From the NCBI GenBank assembly GCA_019510125.1, contig JAEKKX010000015.1, forward strand, positions 40,054-104,053: DNA of 64,000 nt. The letters run 5' to 3'. Below the pieces are notes generated by a model. That model was given only the letters and a program-made list of their open reading frames with translations. It was not told the DNA's origin and made no database searches. The position numbers were made by a program, and so were the translations under genes. Positions 17,944 through 28,935 of the stretch are shown here, piece by piece (position 1 is the first letter of the stretch; every line of letters starts with the position of its first letter). The DNA comes from Lysobacterales bacterium (GTDB taxonomy: Bacteria > Pseudomonadota > Gammaproteobacteria > Xanthomonadales > Xanthomonadaceae).

Positions 17944-18525
17944 TCAACCGACCCGGCGATAGTCCACTTCCACCGCCTTCGCCTCCTCGCCCGCCGGGGA
18001 AATGTTGGTCATCACGATGAGCAGGCGGTCGTCGTCGGGCTGTTCGATCTCGGTGCGCCAGCCCCAGCGCGGCCCCGGCGGATGGCGACCGTCGCCGTAG
18101 TCGCCGAGCACCGCGAAATACGCCGGCCCGCCGGGCTGCGTGGCCCGCGACGACAGGATCGACGTACCGGTGTGGAAGCTGTCGACCCAGGCGCATTCCC
18201 AGCGGCGTTCGTCCAGGTGATGCCCGAGCAGCGCGAGCCCGGCGTAGCTGCGGTCGTCGAAGTGCCAGGTGTATTCGTGGAGCAGGAAGCGGCCGCCGAG
18301 CACGCTGCGCAGGCAACCGCGCTGCGCCGACTCGGACGCCAGCATGTCGCGTTCGAACCACAGCCGGTACACGCCTTCCCACTCGCCGACCATTCGCGCG
18401 AGCAGGCGGTGCGGCGCGTCCCGGAGCGCGGTGCCGGCCGCGGCGCGGGCCGCGGCGGCGTTCGCCTGCTGGTCGACGCCGTTCGCGGCGGCCTCGACAT
18501 CGACGGTCGGGATTCCGGTGGTCAT
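17944..18525 (-). CDS. DUF1579 domain protein
   Basis: A 193-residue cytoplasmic protein. The core (about 40-190) has the DUF1579 layout: an opening GEWEGVYRLWFE, GGRFLLHEYTWHFDDRSYAGLALLGH, WVDSFHTGTSILSS and a closing beta segment ending VEVDYRRV. The fold is a lipocalin/calycin-like beta barrel in related proteins; no ligand or reaction is established. It stands alone, converging on xseA and divergent from the VWA lipoprotein gene. Confidence 0.8.
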   Translation of the reverse strand: MTTGIPTVDVEAAANGVDQQANAAAARAAAGTALRDAPHRLLARMVGEWEGVYRLWFERDMLASESAQRGCLRSVLGGRFLLHEYTWHFDDRSYAGLALLGHHLDERRWECAWVDSFHTGTSILSSRATQPGGPAYFAVLGDYGDGRHPPGPRWGWRTEIEQPDDDRLLIVMTNISPAGEEAKAVEVDYRRVG

Positions 18526-18651
18526 CGCGAGCCCCCTGTCTCCGGTCGCGCCAGCCTACGCCCGCCCCGCCCGCTGAACAACGGCGCGGCGACCGCAACC
18601 CCGTTCCCGGCGATGGCGCGTTTTCCGGTCCGCCCTTCACGGAGAACCGAC

Positions 18652-20544
18652 ATGCGCCGCACCGCCACGCTCAGCCTGCTCGCCACCGGCATCACCGCCG
18701 TCCTCGCCCTGTCCGCCTGCCATCGCGGCGACACCGTCGCCCAGGCGCCCGCCGCCGACGCGGCGCAGCCCGCGGACAAATCCGCGCCGATGCGCGAAGC
18801 GGCGCCGATCGACGCCGGCGTCGCCGACGCCGCCGCGGCCGAACCCGAGGCGGTCGTCGTCACCGGTTCGCGCCTGCCGCGGGCCCGCAAGGACGAAGCC
18901 GCGGCGCCGGCCGCGACGCTGTCGCGGCGGGACCTGCGTGGCCAGGCGGCGAAGTCCACCGCCGAGCGGTCGCTGGCGCAGGCGAACTACGCGCCCGCTC
19001 CGTCCGCGCCGCCGCCCCCGCCGCCGCTGTCGGTGGCTGCGCCGTCGATGCCCGCGCAGGGCCTGATCGCCGGCGTCCCCGCGCAGCCCGAGGCGGCCAA
19101 TACCGAGCGCTACGCCGAACACGACGACAACCCGGTCAAGCGCGTGACCGAGGCGCCGGTCTCCACGTTTTCGATCGACGTCGACACCGGCAGCTACAGC
19201 AACGTCCGCCGCATGCTGCGCCAGGGCGTGCGCCCGCCGGCCGACGCGGTCCGCGCCGAGGAAATGATCAACTACTTCGACTACGGCCACCCCGGCCCGT
19301 CGTCGCTGGCGACGCCGTTCCGGGTGACCACGGAACTCGCGCCGGCGCCGTGGAACGGCAAGCGCCAGTTGCTGATGATCGGCATCAAGGGCTACGACGT
19401 GCCGAAGACCGAACTGCCGCCGGCCAACCTGGTGTTCCTGATCGACACCTCCGGCTCGATGCAGAGCGCGGACAAGCTGCCGCTGCTGAAGCAGTCGTTC
19501 GCGCAACTGGTCGAACAGTTGCGCCCGCAGGACCGCGTGTCGATCGTGGTGTACGCCGGTTCGGCCGGGCTCGTGCTGGCGCCGACCTCGGGCGCCGAGA
19601 AGGACACGATCCTCGCCGCGCTCGACAATCTGAGCGCCGGCGGCAGCACCAACGGCGGCGCCGGCATCCAGCTCGCCTACGCCACCGCGAAGCAGGCGTT
19701 CGTGAAGCACGGCGTCAACCGCGTGATCCTCGCCACCGACGGCGACTTCAACGTCGGCACCACCGACCGGAAGGCGCTGGAGACGCTGGTCGGCGACCAG
19801 CGCAAGAGCGGCATCGCGCTGACCACGCTCGGCTTCGGCCAGGGCAACTACAACGACACGATGGCCGAACGCCTGGCCGACGTCGGCGACGGCAGCCACG
19901 CCTACATCGACACCCTGCAGGAAGCGCGCAAGGTGCTGGTGCAGGAAATGCAGTCGACCCTGCTGACCATCGCCAAGGACGTGAAGATCCAGATCGAGTT
20001 CAACCCGGCGCAGGTCGCCGAATATCGCCTGATCGGCTACGAGAACCGGCTGCTCGCCCGCGAGGATTTCGCCAACGACAAGGTCGACGCTGGCGACATC
20101 GGCGCCGGCCACGAGGTTACCGCGCTGTACGAGCTGACCCTGACCGGTTCCGGCGGCGATCGCCTGCCGGCGCTGCGCTACGCGCTGCCCGAAGCGATCG
20201 GCGGCGCCAGGTCCGCGGAGCTCGCGCACCTGCGCCTGCGCTACAAGCGCCCCGGCGAGGACGCCAGCCGTCTGATCGAGACCCCGATCGCCCGCCCGCA
20301 CGAACCGCGCCGCGCTGCGCCGAGCGCCGCCATGCGCTTCGCCACCGCGGTCGCCGCCTATGCCGACGCCCTGCGCGGCGGCAAGAACATCGACGGCTGG
20401 ACCTGGACCGACATCGCCCGCGCCGCGCGCGAGGCCGCGGGCGCCGACCCGTGGAAGCAGCGCGCCGAATTCATCGGACTGGTCGACGACGCGCGCCGGA
20501 TCACCGCCGGCGACGCGCCGCAGGTCGGGATGATCGCCGACTGA
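18652..20544 (+). CDS. VWA-domain lipoprotein (YfbK-like, with C-terminal DUF3520) bearing a TonB-box-like segment
   Basis: A 630-residue lipoprotein: signal peptide with lipobox LSAC (acylated Cys23), then a disordered Ala/Pro-rich stretch (24-150). This stretch includes VVVTGSRLPRAR at 68-79 and a poly-Pro run near 110-116. It is followed by the YfbK N-domain (FSIDVDTGSYSNVRRML, EEMINYFDY), a von Willebrand A domain with the MIDAS motif DTSGSM (about 265) plus TDGDFNVG, and a C-terminal DUF3520 region (about 440-625). The VWA fold binds divalent metal and partner proteins; no enzymatic activity is expected. It lies just upstream of an ECF sigma factor and its overlapping membrane partner, so a role in envelope sensing or assembly is inferred. 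A 13-bp hairpin follows. Confidence 0.92.
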   Translation: MRRTATLSLLATGITAVLALSACHRGDTVAQAPAADAAQPADKSAPMREAAPIDAGVADAAAAEPEAVVVTGSRLPRARKDEAAAPAATLSRRDLRGQAAKSTAERSLAQANYAPAPSAPPPPPPLSVAAPSMPAQGLIAGVPAQPEAANTERYAEHDDNPVKRVTEAPVSTFSIDVDTGSYSNVRRMLRQGVRPPADAVRAEEMINYFDYGHPGPSSLATPFRVTTELAPAPWNGKRQLLMIGIKGYDVPKTELPPANLVFLIDTSGSMQSADKLPLLKQSFAQLVEQLRPQDRVSIVVYAGSAGLVLAPTSGAEKDTILAALDNLSAGGSTNGGAGIQLAYATAKQAFVKHGVNRVILATDGDFNVGTTDRKALETLVGDQRKSGIALTTLGFGQGNYNDTMAERLADVGDGSHAYIDTLQEARKVLVQEMQSTLLTIAKDVKIQIEFNPAQVAEYRLIGYENRLLAREDFANDKVDAGDIGAGHEVTALYELTLTGSGGDRLPALRYALPEAIGGARSAELAHLRLRYKRPGEDASRLIETPIARPHEPRRAAPSAAMRFATAVAAYADALRGGKNIDGWTWTDIARAAREAAGADPWKQRAEFIGLVDDARRITAGDAPQVGMIAD

Positions 20545-20549
20545 GCGCA

Positions 20550-20581
20550 CGGCGACGGCGGCCGCCGCGCCGCCGTCGCCG
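20550..20581 (+). terminator. 13-bp hairpin after the VWA lipoprotein gene
   Basis: Perfect arms cggcgacggcggc / gccgccgtcgccg with a 6-nt loop, 5 bp past the stop. It is very stable but has no T-run. It may separate the lipoprotein transcript from the sigma-factor unit. Confidence 0.5.
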
Positions 20582-20696
20582 GCCTCCGGCCGCCGCCATG
20601 TCCGCCCGTCCGCTCGCCCGCGCCGTCCCGCATCGCCGCCCCCCGCAACATGCGACAGGCTTCACCTCGCGGTTCCCAGCGCTTACCCTGATCCGC

Positions 20697-21254
20697 ATGA
20701 ACGACGTGGCGGATGTCAGCGACGAAAGCCTCATGCTCGCCTACGCGGCGGGCGATGCGGCGGCGTTCGCGCGCCTCTACGAGCGGCACCGCGGCAAGCT
20801 CTACCGCTTCCTCGCCCGCCAGTTGCACGGCAACGGCGCGCTGGCGGACGAACTGTTCCAGGACGTGTGGCAGCGGGTGATCGCCGCACGCCAGGGCTGG
20901 AAGCCCGACGCGGCCTTCAGCACCTGGTTGTACCGGATCGCGCACAATCGGCTGGCCGACCACTGGCGGGCGCTCTCGCACCGGCCGCCCGCGCCGGAGG
21001 ACGGCGACGAACGGGCCGCCCGGATCCCCGATCCGGACACGCCCGAACGCCACCTGTCGGAATTCGAGGAACGCCGGCGCCTGCGGATGGCGCTGGACGA
21101 ACTGCCGGAAGAACAGCGGGAAGTGGTCCTGCTGCGGCTCGAACAGGACCTGAGTCTGGAGGAAATCGGCGAGATCACCGGCGTCGGCCGGGAGACCGTG
21201 AAATCGCGCCTGCGCTACGCGATGGACAAACTGCGCCAGAGGCTGAACCCATGA
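20697..21254 (+). CDS. ECF-type RNA polymerase sigma factor
   Basis: A 185-residue sigma-70 family protein with region 2 at about 15-85 (DAAAFARLYERHRGKLYRFL, FQDVWQRVI, FSTWLYRIAHNRLADHWR) and region 4 at about 125-182 (LPEEQREVVLLRLEQDLSLEEIGEITGVGRETVKSRL-type helix-turn-helix). Regions 1.1 and 3 are absent, as in ECF factors. ATG 20697 gives a normal ECF N-terminus. The stop overlaps the start of the next gene (ATGA), the usual arrangement with a cognate membrane regulator. No anti-sigma zinc-finger domain is visible in the partner. Confidence 0.94.
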   Translation: MNDVADVSDESLMLAYAAGDAAAFARLYERHRGKLYRFLARQLHGNGALADELFQDVWQRVIAARQGWKPDAAFSTWLYRIAHNRLADHWRALSHRPPAPEDGDERAARIPDPDTPERHLSEFEERRRLRMALDELPEEQREVVLLRLEQDLSLEEIGEITGVGRETVKSRLRYAMDKLRQRLNP

Positions 21255-22453
21255 ACCGCCGCATCGATCCCCTGTCGCCGGAAGAACGCGACCTCGCCGA
21301 GCGCCTCGCGCGCCTGGGCGGGCCGCGCGAGCCTGCGCCCGCGCTCGATGCCGCGATCCTCGCCGCCGCCCGCGCCGCGGTGGACGCGGACGGGGCCAGC
21401 GCCGCCGTGCCGCCGGTCGCGCCCGCGGCCGCGCCGCCGGGCGATCCGCTGCAAAAGACCGATCCGCCGCAGACCGATCCGCCGCAAGTCCCCGCATCTC
21501 CCGACGTCGCGCCGTTCCGCCCCCGGCGCACCGTGCCGCGCTGGCCGCTGGGCCTGAGCGTGGCCGCGACCGTCGTGCTCGCCGCCGGCATCGGCTGGAA
21601 GCTGCAGGGCGACGGCGAAGGCAGTTCCGCCGACAAGGCCATGGCCCCGGCCGCCGCACCGGTCGCCGAGGAAGACGCCGTGCTGCTCGATCCGTCGCTG
21701 GATCGCGCGCCGGTGCAGCCGCCGCCCCTGCCGCCGCCGCTGGAGAATGCACAAGACGCGCTGCAGACGCGCCGCGGCGCGGCCGACACCGTCGCCCGCC
21801 AGGTCGCGGCCAAGCCTGCCGCGCCCGCAGCGGACGCCGGTTTCGCGGCCGACGCCGCGCCCGCGCCCGCGCCGGTGCGCGAGTCGCCCGCGCCCGCATC
21901 GGCGCCGGCAGCGGCGGCCGACCTCGAAGGCGGGGCATTGGACAAGGTCGAGGTCACCGGCAGCCGGGTGCCGCGGGCCAGCGCCGGCCAGACCGACGGG
22001 CGCGATGTCGGCGCCGCCGAGTACACCCGCACGCCGCTGGACCAGCGTCGCCAGGAATCGCGCGCCAACCGGCTGGCCGAACAACCCGCGGTCACGGTGC
22101 CGGCACCGGCTGCGGCACCGCCACCGCCGCCGCCGGCGGTCGTGCAGGAAGCCTCGCCGGCCCGCGATCGCGCCCGCAAGGCCAATGGCGTCGCCATCGG
22201 CGGCACCACCGGGGCCGGGGCCGCCGCGGACGCAGCGGCGTCCGCCGAACGCTACGACGACCGCCCGCCGGTGTCCGCGGATTCGCCGGAGTTCCGCCAG
22301 GCTTGGCTGCAGCGCATCCGCGCCCTGCTCGCCGCCGGCGAGACGTCCGCCGCGGCCGAGAGCCTGCAGGAGTTCCGTCGCCGTTACCGGTCGGTCGAAC
22401 TGCCGGAAGACCTGCGCAAGTTCGCGGCCACCCTGCCGCCGCCCGCGCCCTGA
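21251..22453 (+). CDS. Single-pass membrane protein, putative regulator of the adjacent ECF sigma factor
   Basis: A 400-residue protein. The cytoplasmic N-terminus (1-95) begins with a charged helix (LSPEERDLAERLARLGG...ALDAAILAAARAA) that could contact the sigma factor. One membrane helix lies at 98-116. A long Ala/Pro-rich periplasmic region includes DKVEVTGSRVPRAS at 231-244, and a compact helical C-terminus follows (345-395, WLQRIRALLAAGETSAAAE, TPR-like). It overlaps the sigma gene by 4 bp. Position and topology indicate an anti-sigma-type role, but no classical zinc-binding anti-sigma motif (HxxxCxxC) is present, so this is inference. The VTGSR(V/L)PRA segment is shared with the VWA lipoprotein two genes upstream. 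Confidence 0.8.
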   Translation: MNRRIDPLSPEERDLAERLARLGGPREPAPALDAAILAAARAAVDADGASAAVPPVAPAAAPPGDPLQKTDPPQTDPPQVPASPDVAPFRPRRTVPRWPLGLSVAATVVLAAGIGWKLQGDGEGSSADKAMAPAAAPVAEEDAVLLDPSLDRAPVQPPPLPPPLENAQDALQTRRGAADTVARQVAAKPAAPAADAGFAADAAPAPAPVRESPAPASAPAAAADLEGGALDKVEVTGSRVPRASAGQTDGRDVGAAEYTRTPLDQRRQESRANRLAEQPAVTVPAPAAAPPPPPPAVVQEASPARDRARKANGVAIGGTTGAGAAADAAASAERYDDRPPVSADSPEFRQAWLQRIRALLAAGETSAAAESLQEFRRRYRSVELPEDLRKFAATLPPPAP

Positions 22454-22483
22454 CCCGGCCCCGGTCGGGCCGCCGCTCCGCGC

Positions 22484-23074
22484 ATGTCGTCGCAGACCCT
22501 CGCCGGTCCCGCCTCGCATCTGCTCGAGGTCAAGCACAGCCGCTTCCTCGCCCGGGCGCTGCCGGTCGACTCGGCCGAGGCCGCGATGGCCGCCCTGCCC
22601 GGGCTGTCCGAGCCCGACGCCACCCACAACTGCTGGGCCTGGCGGGTCGGGGACGGCTACCGCTCGAGCGACGACGGCGAACCCGCCGGCACCGCCGGCC
22701 GGCCGATCCTCGCCGCCATCGACGGCCAGGGCTGCGATCGGGTGCTGGTGGTGGTCACCCGCTGGTTCGGCGGGATCAAGCTCGGCGCCGGCGGCCTGGT
22801 CCGCGCCTACGGCGCAGCCGCCGCCGAATGCCTGAGACTGGCGGAGAAACGCACGCTGATCGAACAGGTCGAACTCGCATTCGCCTGCCCGTTCGACCAT
22901 CTCGGCGACGCCCACGCCGCGCTGCAGGCGTTCGCCGCGGAAAAGCTCGACGAGGCGTTCGACGCCGACGGCGCGGTGCTGCGGGTGCGACTGCCCGCCG
23001 ATCGCGCCGACGCCTTGAAAACCCGCCTGCGCGACACCACCCGGAACCGAATCCGCTTCGCGGCGCCCCGCTGA
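22484..23074 (+). CDS. YigZ/IMPACT family protein
   Basis: A 196-residue protein of the UPF0029/IMPACT family: [12 protein letters not shown] at the N-terminus, then [45 protein letters not shown], and a C-terminal DUF1949-like ferredoxin-fold half (about 130-196). E. coli YigZ and yeast Yih1 are the known relatives; the eukaryotic ones modulate Gcn1/Gcn2 signalling, while the bacterial function is not settled. It starts 30 bp after the sigma-partner gene on the same strand and may share its transcript. Confidence 0.9.
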   Translation: MSSQTLAGPASHLLEVKHSRFLARALPVDSAEAAMAALPGLSEPDATHNCWAWRVGDGYRSSDDGEPAGTAGRPILAAIDGQGCDRVLVVVTRWFGGIKLGAGGLVRAYGAAAAECLRLAEKRTLIEQVELAFACPFDHLGDAHAALQAFAAEKLDEAFDADGAVLRVRLPADRADALKTRLRDTTRNRIRFAAPR

Positions 23075-23098
23075 TCGCCGCATCGCCGGCGCGGCGCG

Positions 23099-23109
23099 CC
23101 CCCCCCCCC
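23099..23109 (+). repeat. Run of 11 cytosines upstream of the ABC exporter gene
   Basis: An uninterrupted C11 tract ends 24 bp before the ATG at 23134, in the 5' untranslated/promoter spacer. Homopolymers of this length are prone to slipped-strand length change. Confidence 0.9.
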
Positions 23110-23133
23110 GTCTCCCGTCCCTGACCGCCGCGC

Positions 23134-24906
23134 ATGAGCTCTCCCGAACCGATCGCCACGTCCAAGAAAGCCCCCCTCGGCAGCCTGCGCGCGCTGTGGC
23201 CCTTCGTCCGCCGGCACATGGGGCTGTTCGTCGGCTGGCTGGTCGCGCTGGCGGTGTCCTCGGCGGCGTCGCTGAGCCTGCCGGTGGCCTTCCGCACCAT
23301 GATCGACGAAGGCTTCAAGCGCGGCAGCGCCGGCGACATCGACCGCGCCTTCCTGCTGCTGTTCGCGGTGGCGCTGGTGCTGGCGCTGGGCACGGCCGCC
23401 CGGTTCTTCTTCGTCTCGCTGCTGGGCGAGCGGGTGGTCGCCGACCTGCGCGAGCGGCTGTACGCGCACCTGATCGGCCTCGACGCCGGCTTCCACGAGC
23501 GCAACCGCAGCGGCGAACTGGTCTCGCGGCTCACCGCCGACGTCGAACTGGTGCGCAACGTGGTCGGCAGCGTGATGTCGATCGCCCTGCGCAGCGGGAT
23601 CACCGTGATCGGCGCGGTGGTGATGCTGTTCGTGACCAGTCCGCGGCTCGCCGCCTGGGCGCTGGTCGGGATCCCGCTGGCGGTGCTGCCGGTGATCGTC
23701 GGCGCACGCCGCATCCGCAAGGTCGCGCGCAGCAGCCAGGACCGTGTCGCCGACGCCAACGCGCTCGCCGCCGAGACCCTCGGCGCGGTGCGCACGGTGC
23801 AGGCGCACGCGCGCGAGGACTACGAGCGCGGACGCTTCGTCGATGCGGTCGCGAACGCCGTGGGCACCGCGCGCAAGCGGATCAGCGCGCAGGCGCTGAT
23901 GACCGGCTCGACGATCGTGCTGTTCTTCGGCGCGATCACCCTCGTGCTGTGGTCCGGCGCGCACGACGTGATCGCCCACCGCATGACCGCCGGCACCCTG
24001 ATCCAGTTCGTGCTGTACGCGCTGTTCGGCGGCGGCTCGGTGGCGGCGCTCGCCGAAGTGTTCAACGAACTGCAGCGCGCCGCCGGCGGCATGAGCCGGA
24101 TCGACGAACTGCTGCAGGAATCGCCGGGCATCGTCGCCCCGAAGCATCCGCAGCGGCTGCCCGACCCGCTGCGCGGCGAGGTCGCGCTGGAGGCCGTCGA
24201 CTTCCGCTACCCGATGCGGCCCGACGCGCCGGCGCTGCAGGACTTCACCCTGCACGTGCGGCCCGGCGAGACGGTCGCGCTGGTCGGCCCGTCCGGCGCC
24301 GGCAAGAGCACGGTGCTGTCGCTGCTGCTGCGCTTCCACGACCCGCAGTCCGGGCGGGTGCTGGTCGACGGCGTCGACGTGCGCGACTGCGACCCGCTGG
24401 AACTGCGCGAACGCATCGCGCTGGTGCCGCAGCAACCGACCCTGTTCGCGGCCAGCGCGCGCGACAACATCCGCTACGGCCGCCTCGACGCCAGCGACGC
24501 CGAAGTCGAGGCCGCGGCGCGCTCGGCCGAGGCGCACGAGTTCGTCACCGCGCTGCCGAACGGCTACGACGAACAGCTCGGCGAACGCGGCGCCAGCCTC
24601 TCCGGCGGCCAGCAGCAGCGGATCGCGATCGCCCGCGCGCTGCTCAAGGACGCGCCGATCCTGCTGTTGGACGAAGCGACCTCCGCGCTCGACGCGCAGA
24701 GCGAGCGCGCGGTGCAGCACGCGCTGGAGAACCTGATGCGCGGCCGCACCACGCTGGTGATCGCGCACCGCCTGGCGACCGTGCTCAAGGCCGACCGCAT
24801 CGTGGTCATGGACAAGGGCCGGATCGTCGCCGAAGGCACCCACGAAAGCCTGCTCGCCCAGGGCGGGCTGTACGCGGAACTGGCGAAGCTGCAGTTCCTC
24901 GACTGA
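23134..24906 (+). CDS. ABC exporter, fused permease-ATPase (MsbA/BmrA-like)
   Basis: A 590-residue half-transporter that should work as a homodimer in the inner membrane. The membrane domain (about 20-315) has six helices and the family coupling region ([19 protein letters not shown]). The nucleotide-binding domain (about 345-585) has Walker [11 protein letters not shown]-loop VPQQPTLF, signature LSGGQQQR, Walker [13 protein letters not shown] and H-loop IAHRLATV. Substrates of this subgroup are lipids, peptides or drugs and cannot be told from sequence. The C11 run and a 59-bp gap separate it from yigZ. Confidence 0.94.
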   Translation: MSSPEPIATSKKAPLGSLRALWPFVRRHMGLFVGWLVALAVSSAASLSLPVAFRTMIDEGFKRGSAGDIDRAFLLLFAVALVLALGTAARFFFVSLLGERVVADLRERLYAHLIGLDAGFHERNRSGELVSRLTADVELVRNVVGSVMSIALRSGITVIGAVVMLFVTSPRLAAWALVGIPLAVLPVIVGARRIRKVARSSQDRVADANALAAETLGAVRTVQAHAREDYERGRFVDAVANAVGTARKRISAQALMTGSTIVLFFGAITLVLWSGAHDVIAHRMTAGTLIQFVLYALFGGGSVAALAEVFNELQRAAGGMSRIDELLQESPGIVAPKHPQRLPDPLRGEVALEAVDFRYPMRPDAPALQDFTLHVRPGETVALVGPSGAGKSTVLSLLLRFHDPQSGRVLVDGVDVRDCDPLELRERIALVPQQPTLFAASARDNIRYGRLDASDAEVEAAARSAEAHEFVTALPNGYDEQLGERGASLSGGQQQRIAIARALLKDAPILLLDEATSALDAQSERAVQHALENLMRGRTTLVIAHRLATVLKADRIVVMDKGRIVAEGTHESLLAQGGLYAELAKLQFLD

Positions 24907-24989
24907 AGCGCGCCGCGGCGGGGGCATGTGCGTATGATCGCCGCATCGCGCGCAGGCCGCGCAGGACGCACGCTCGAAGGAACCGGACC

Positions 24990-25208
24990 ATGACGCAGGA
25001 CGAAGACAAGACCCGCTACCAGGTCGTGATGAACCACGAGGAGCAGTATTCGCTCTGGCCCGCCGACCGCGAACTGCCGCTCGGCTGGGAGGCCGCGGGA
25101 TTCAGCGGTACCAAGGCGGCGTGCCTCGGTTACATCGAGGAGGTCTGGACCGACATGCGGCCGCTGTCGCTGCGTCGGCGCATGCAGGACGACGCCGGGC
25201 AGCCCTGA
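24990..25208 (+). CDS. MbtH-like protein, not next to an NRPS
   Basis: A 72-residue protein with the MbtH-family signature: [15 protein letters not shown] at 9-23, [12 protein letters not shown], and ending in [15 protein letters not shown]. The three conserved tryptophans that clamp the adenylation domain are all present. MbtH proteins activate or solubilise adenylation domains of nonribosomal peptide synthetases. No NRPS gene occurs in this window, so it is an orphan here and may act on synthetases encoded elsewhere. GAAGGA precedes the ATG, a TATGAT box lies at 24933-24938, and a strong terminator follows at 25265-25296. Confidence 0.9.
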   Translation: MTQDEDKTRYQVVMNHEEQYSLWPADRELPLGWEAAGFSGTKAACLGYIEEVWTDMRPLSLRRRMQDDAGQP

Positions 25209-25264
25209 GATCGGGCGGCGCCGGGACCGGACGCCACCGGCACCGCAAATTTCCGGGAGACAAG

Positions 25265-25296
25265 AAAAAAGCCGGCGATCGCTCGCCGGCTTTTTT
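25265..25296. terminator. Strong bidirectional intrinsic terminator (MbtH gene / tRNA-Arg)
   Basis: A 14-bp perfect stem (aaaaaagccggcga / tcgccggctttttt) with a tcgc loop. Both ends carry A/T runs, so it can end the MbtH transcript on + and the tRNA-Arg transcript on -. Confidence 0.92.
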
Positions 25297-25306
25297 CTTT
25301 CTTGTG

Positions 25307-25383
25307 TGGCGCGCCCGGAAGGATTCGAACCTCCGACCCCCAAGTTCGTAGCCTGGTGCTCTATCCAACTGAGCTACGGGCGC
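25307..25383 (-). tRNA. tRNA-Arg (anticodon ACG)
   Basis: On the minus strand a full cloverleaf reads from GCGCCCG (acceptor, 25383-25377) to CGGGCGC, discriminator G and an encoded CCA at 25309-25307. It has D-arm GCTC...GAGC, anticodon stem CCAGG/CTTGG with loop CTACGAA (anticodon ACG, read as ICG), and T-arm GGAGGTTCGAATCCTTC. Length 77 nt. It has its own promoter at 25400-25428 and a terminator 11 bp past the CCA. Confidence 0.97.
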
Positions 25384-25399
25384 GTTGTGCAGAAGCGGA

Positions 25400-25428
25400 A
25401 TTGTGCCAATCGCGATCTGACTGGTCAA
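25400..25428 (-). promoter_or_regulatory. Sigma-70 promoter of tRNA-Arg
   Basis: Minus-strand TTGACC (25428-25423), 17-bp spacer, CACAAT (25405-25400), then a start site expected near 25393. The segment AATTCCGCTTCT running from the -10 box into the start region is identical to that of the rplU promoter. Confidence 0.65.
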
Positions 25429-25554
25429 TCCCCATTTTCATCGTTCCGTCGCGCCGGGTCCCTGTTGCGTTCACCAGGCGCTGCGCTCTCGAGGCAGCGT
25501 GGACGCGAGGCGATCCGGGCGGCGCCGGTCGCATCGGGACATCGGGCATGACGG

Positions 25555-25647
25555 TGGCGGAGAGTGAGGGATTCGAACCCTCGATGGAGCTTTTGACCCC
25601 ATACTCCCTTAGCAGGGGAGCCCCTTCGGCCTCTCGGGCAACTCTCC
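25555..25647 (-). tRNA. tRNA-Ser (anticodon GCT)
   Basis: A 93-nt class II tRNA on the minus strand, from GGAGAGT (25647) to ACTCTCC, discriminator G and encoded CCA (25557-25555). Anticodon stem CTCCC/GGGAG encloses loop CTGCTAA (anticodon GCT, reading AGC/AGU). A long variable arm and T-arm GAGGGTTCGAATCCCTC are present. A promoter candidate lies in the 3' end of csrA. Confidence 0.97.
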
Positions 25648-25669
25648 GTCGGCAAAAACTGCGGCGGGA

Positions 25670-25698
25670 AGGATAACGGCTCAGTCGTCCTGCGGCAA
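25670..25698 (-). promoter_or_regulatory. Promoter candidate of tRNA-Ser overlapping the csrA 3' end
   Basis: Minus-strand TTGCCG (25698-25693, inside the last csrA codons), 17-bp spacer, TATCCT (25675-25670), followed by a GC-rich discriminator CCCGCCGCAG. The tRNA-Thr promoter carries the same CCCGCCGCAG string. Confidence 0.55.
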
Positions 25699-25884
25699 AC
25701 CGGAATTCGGACCGTGGCCTTCGCCGCGCTGGATGCGGTGGTAGATCTCTTCACGGTGCACGGCCACGTCCTTCGGCGCGGTGATGCCGATTCGGACCTG
25801 GTTGCCCTTCACTCCGAGCACCGTCACCGTCACGGTGTCGCCGATCATCAGCGTTTCGCCAACCCGGCGAGTCAGGATAAGCAT
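25681..25884 (-). CDS. csrA: Carbon storage regulator CsrA
   Basis: A 67-residue CsrA/RsmA homodimeric RNA-binding protein that represses or stabilises mRNAs by binding GGA motifs near the ribosome-binding site. The sequence [16 protein letters not shown]...[15 protein letters not shown]...[10 protein letters not shown] is canonical, with RNA-contact residues Leu4 and Arg44-region conserved; the C-terminal tail [14 protein letters not shown] is typical for xanthomonads. It follows alaS by 142 bp, the standard gammaproteobacterial order. Its own leader has a GGA in the Shine-Dalgarno (ACGGAGA), compatible with autoregulation. Confidence 0.98.
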   Translation of the reverse strand: MLILTRRVGETLMIGDTVTVTVLGVKGNQVRIGITAPKDVAVHREEIYHRIQRGEGHGPNSGLPQDD

Positions 25885-25978
25885 TGCTTGTCTCCGTAGG
25901 CCGGCGTCCCCCTCGCCGTGCCCTTTGTCATGTCTTTCGCGGTCTCACCAACGGGGATGGAGCTCAGACCACGAACGC

Positions 25979-26007
25979 AATAAATTAGCATACCCGGATT
26001 CGTCCAA
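25979..26007 (-). promoter_or_regulatory. Possible csrA promoter
   Basis: Minus-strand TTGGAC (26007-26002), 17-bp spacer, TTTATT (25984-25979), in an AT-rich patch that is unusual for this DNA and lies in the alaS-csrA gap. The fit to consensus is moderate. Confidence 0.35.
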
Positions 26008-26026
26008 CACCGGGTGGTGCCTGAAG

Positions 26027-28702
<2,676 letters not shown>

Positions 28703-28935
28703 GGCGATTCGGATGACGGGTGCGGACCGCCCCCGCGGACCGGCAGGATGCCGGCGCGGAATCGAGCGAACCACCCAGGATTCCCTAGATTAACAGGCGG
28801 CAACGGATTCCGGCGGCCGCCGCATGGCCGTCATGTCGGGGGCGCGGTCCGGCGGTTCGACCGAACCCTCCGATCGCGTCCTTCGATCATGCCCATCGAT
28901 GGCCCCACCCGATCGCGCGGTCCGATCGCGCCGGC

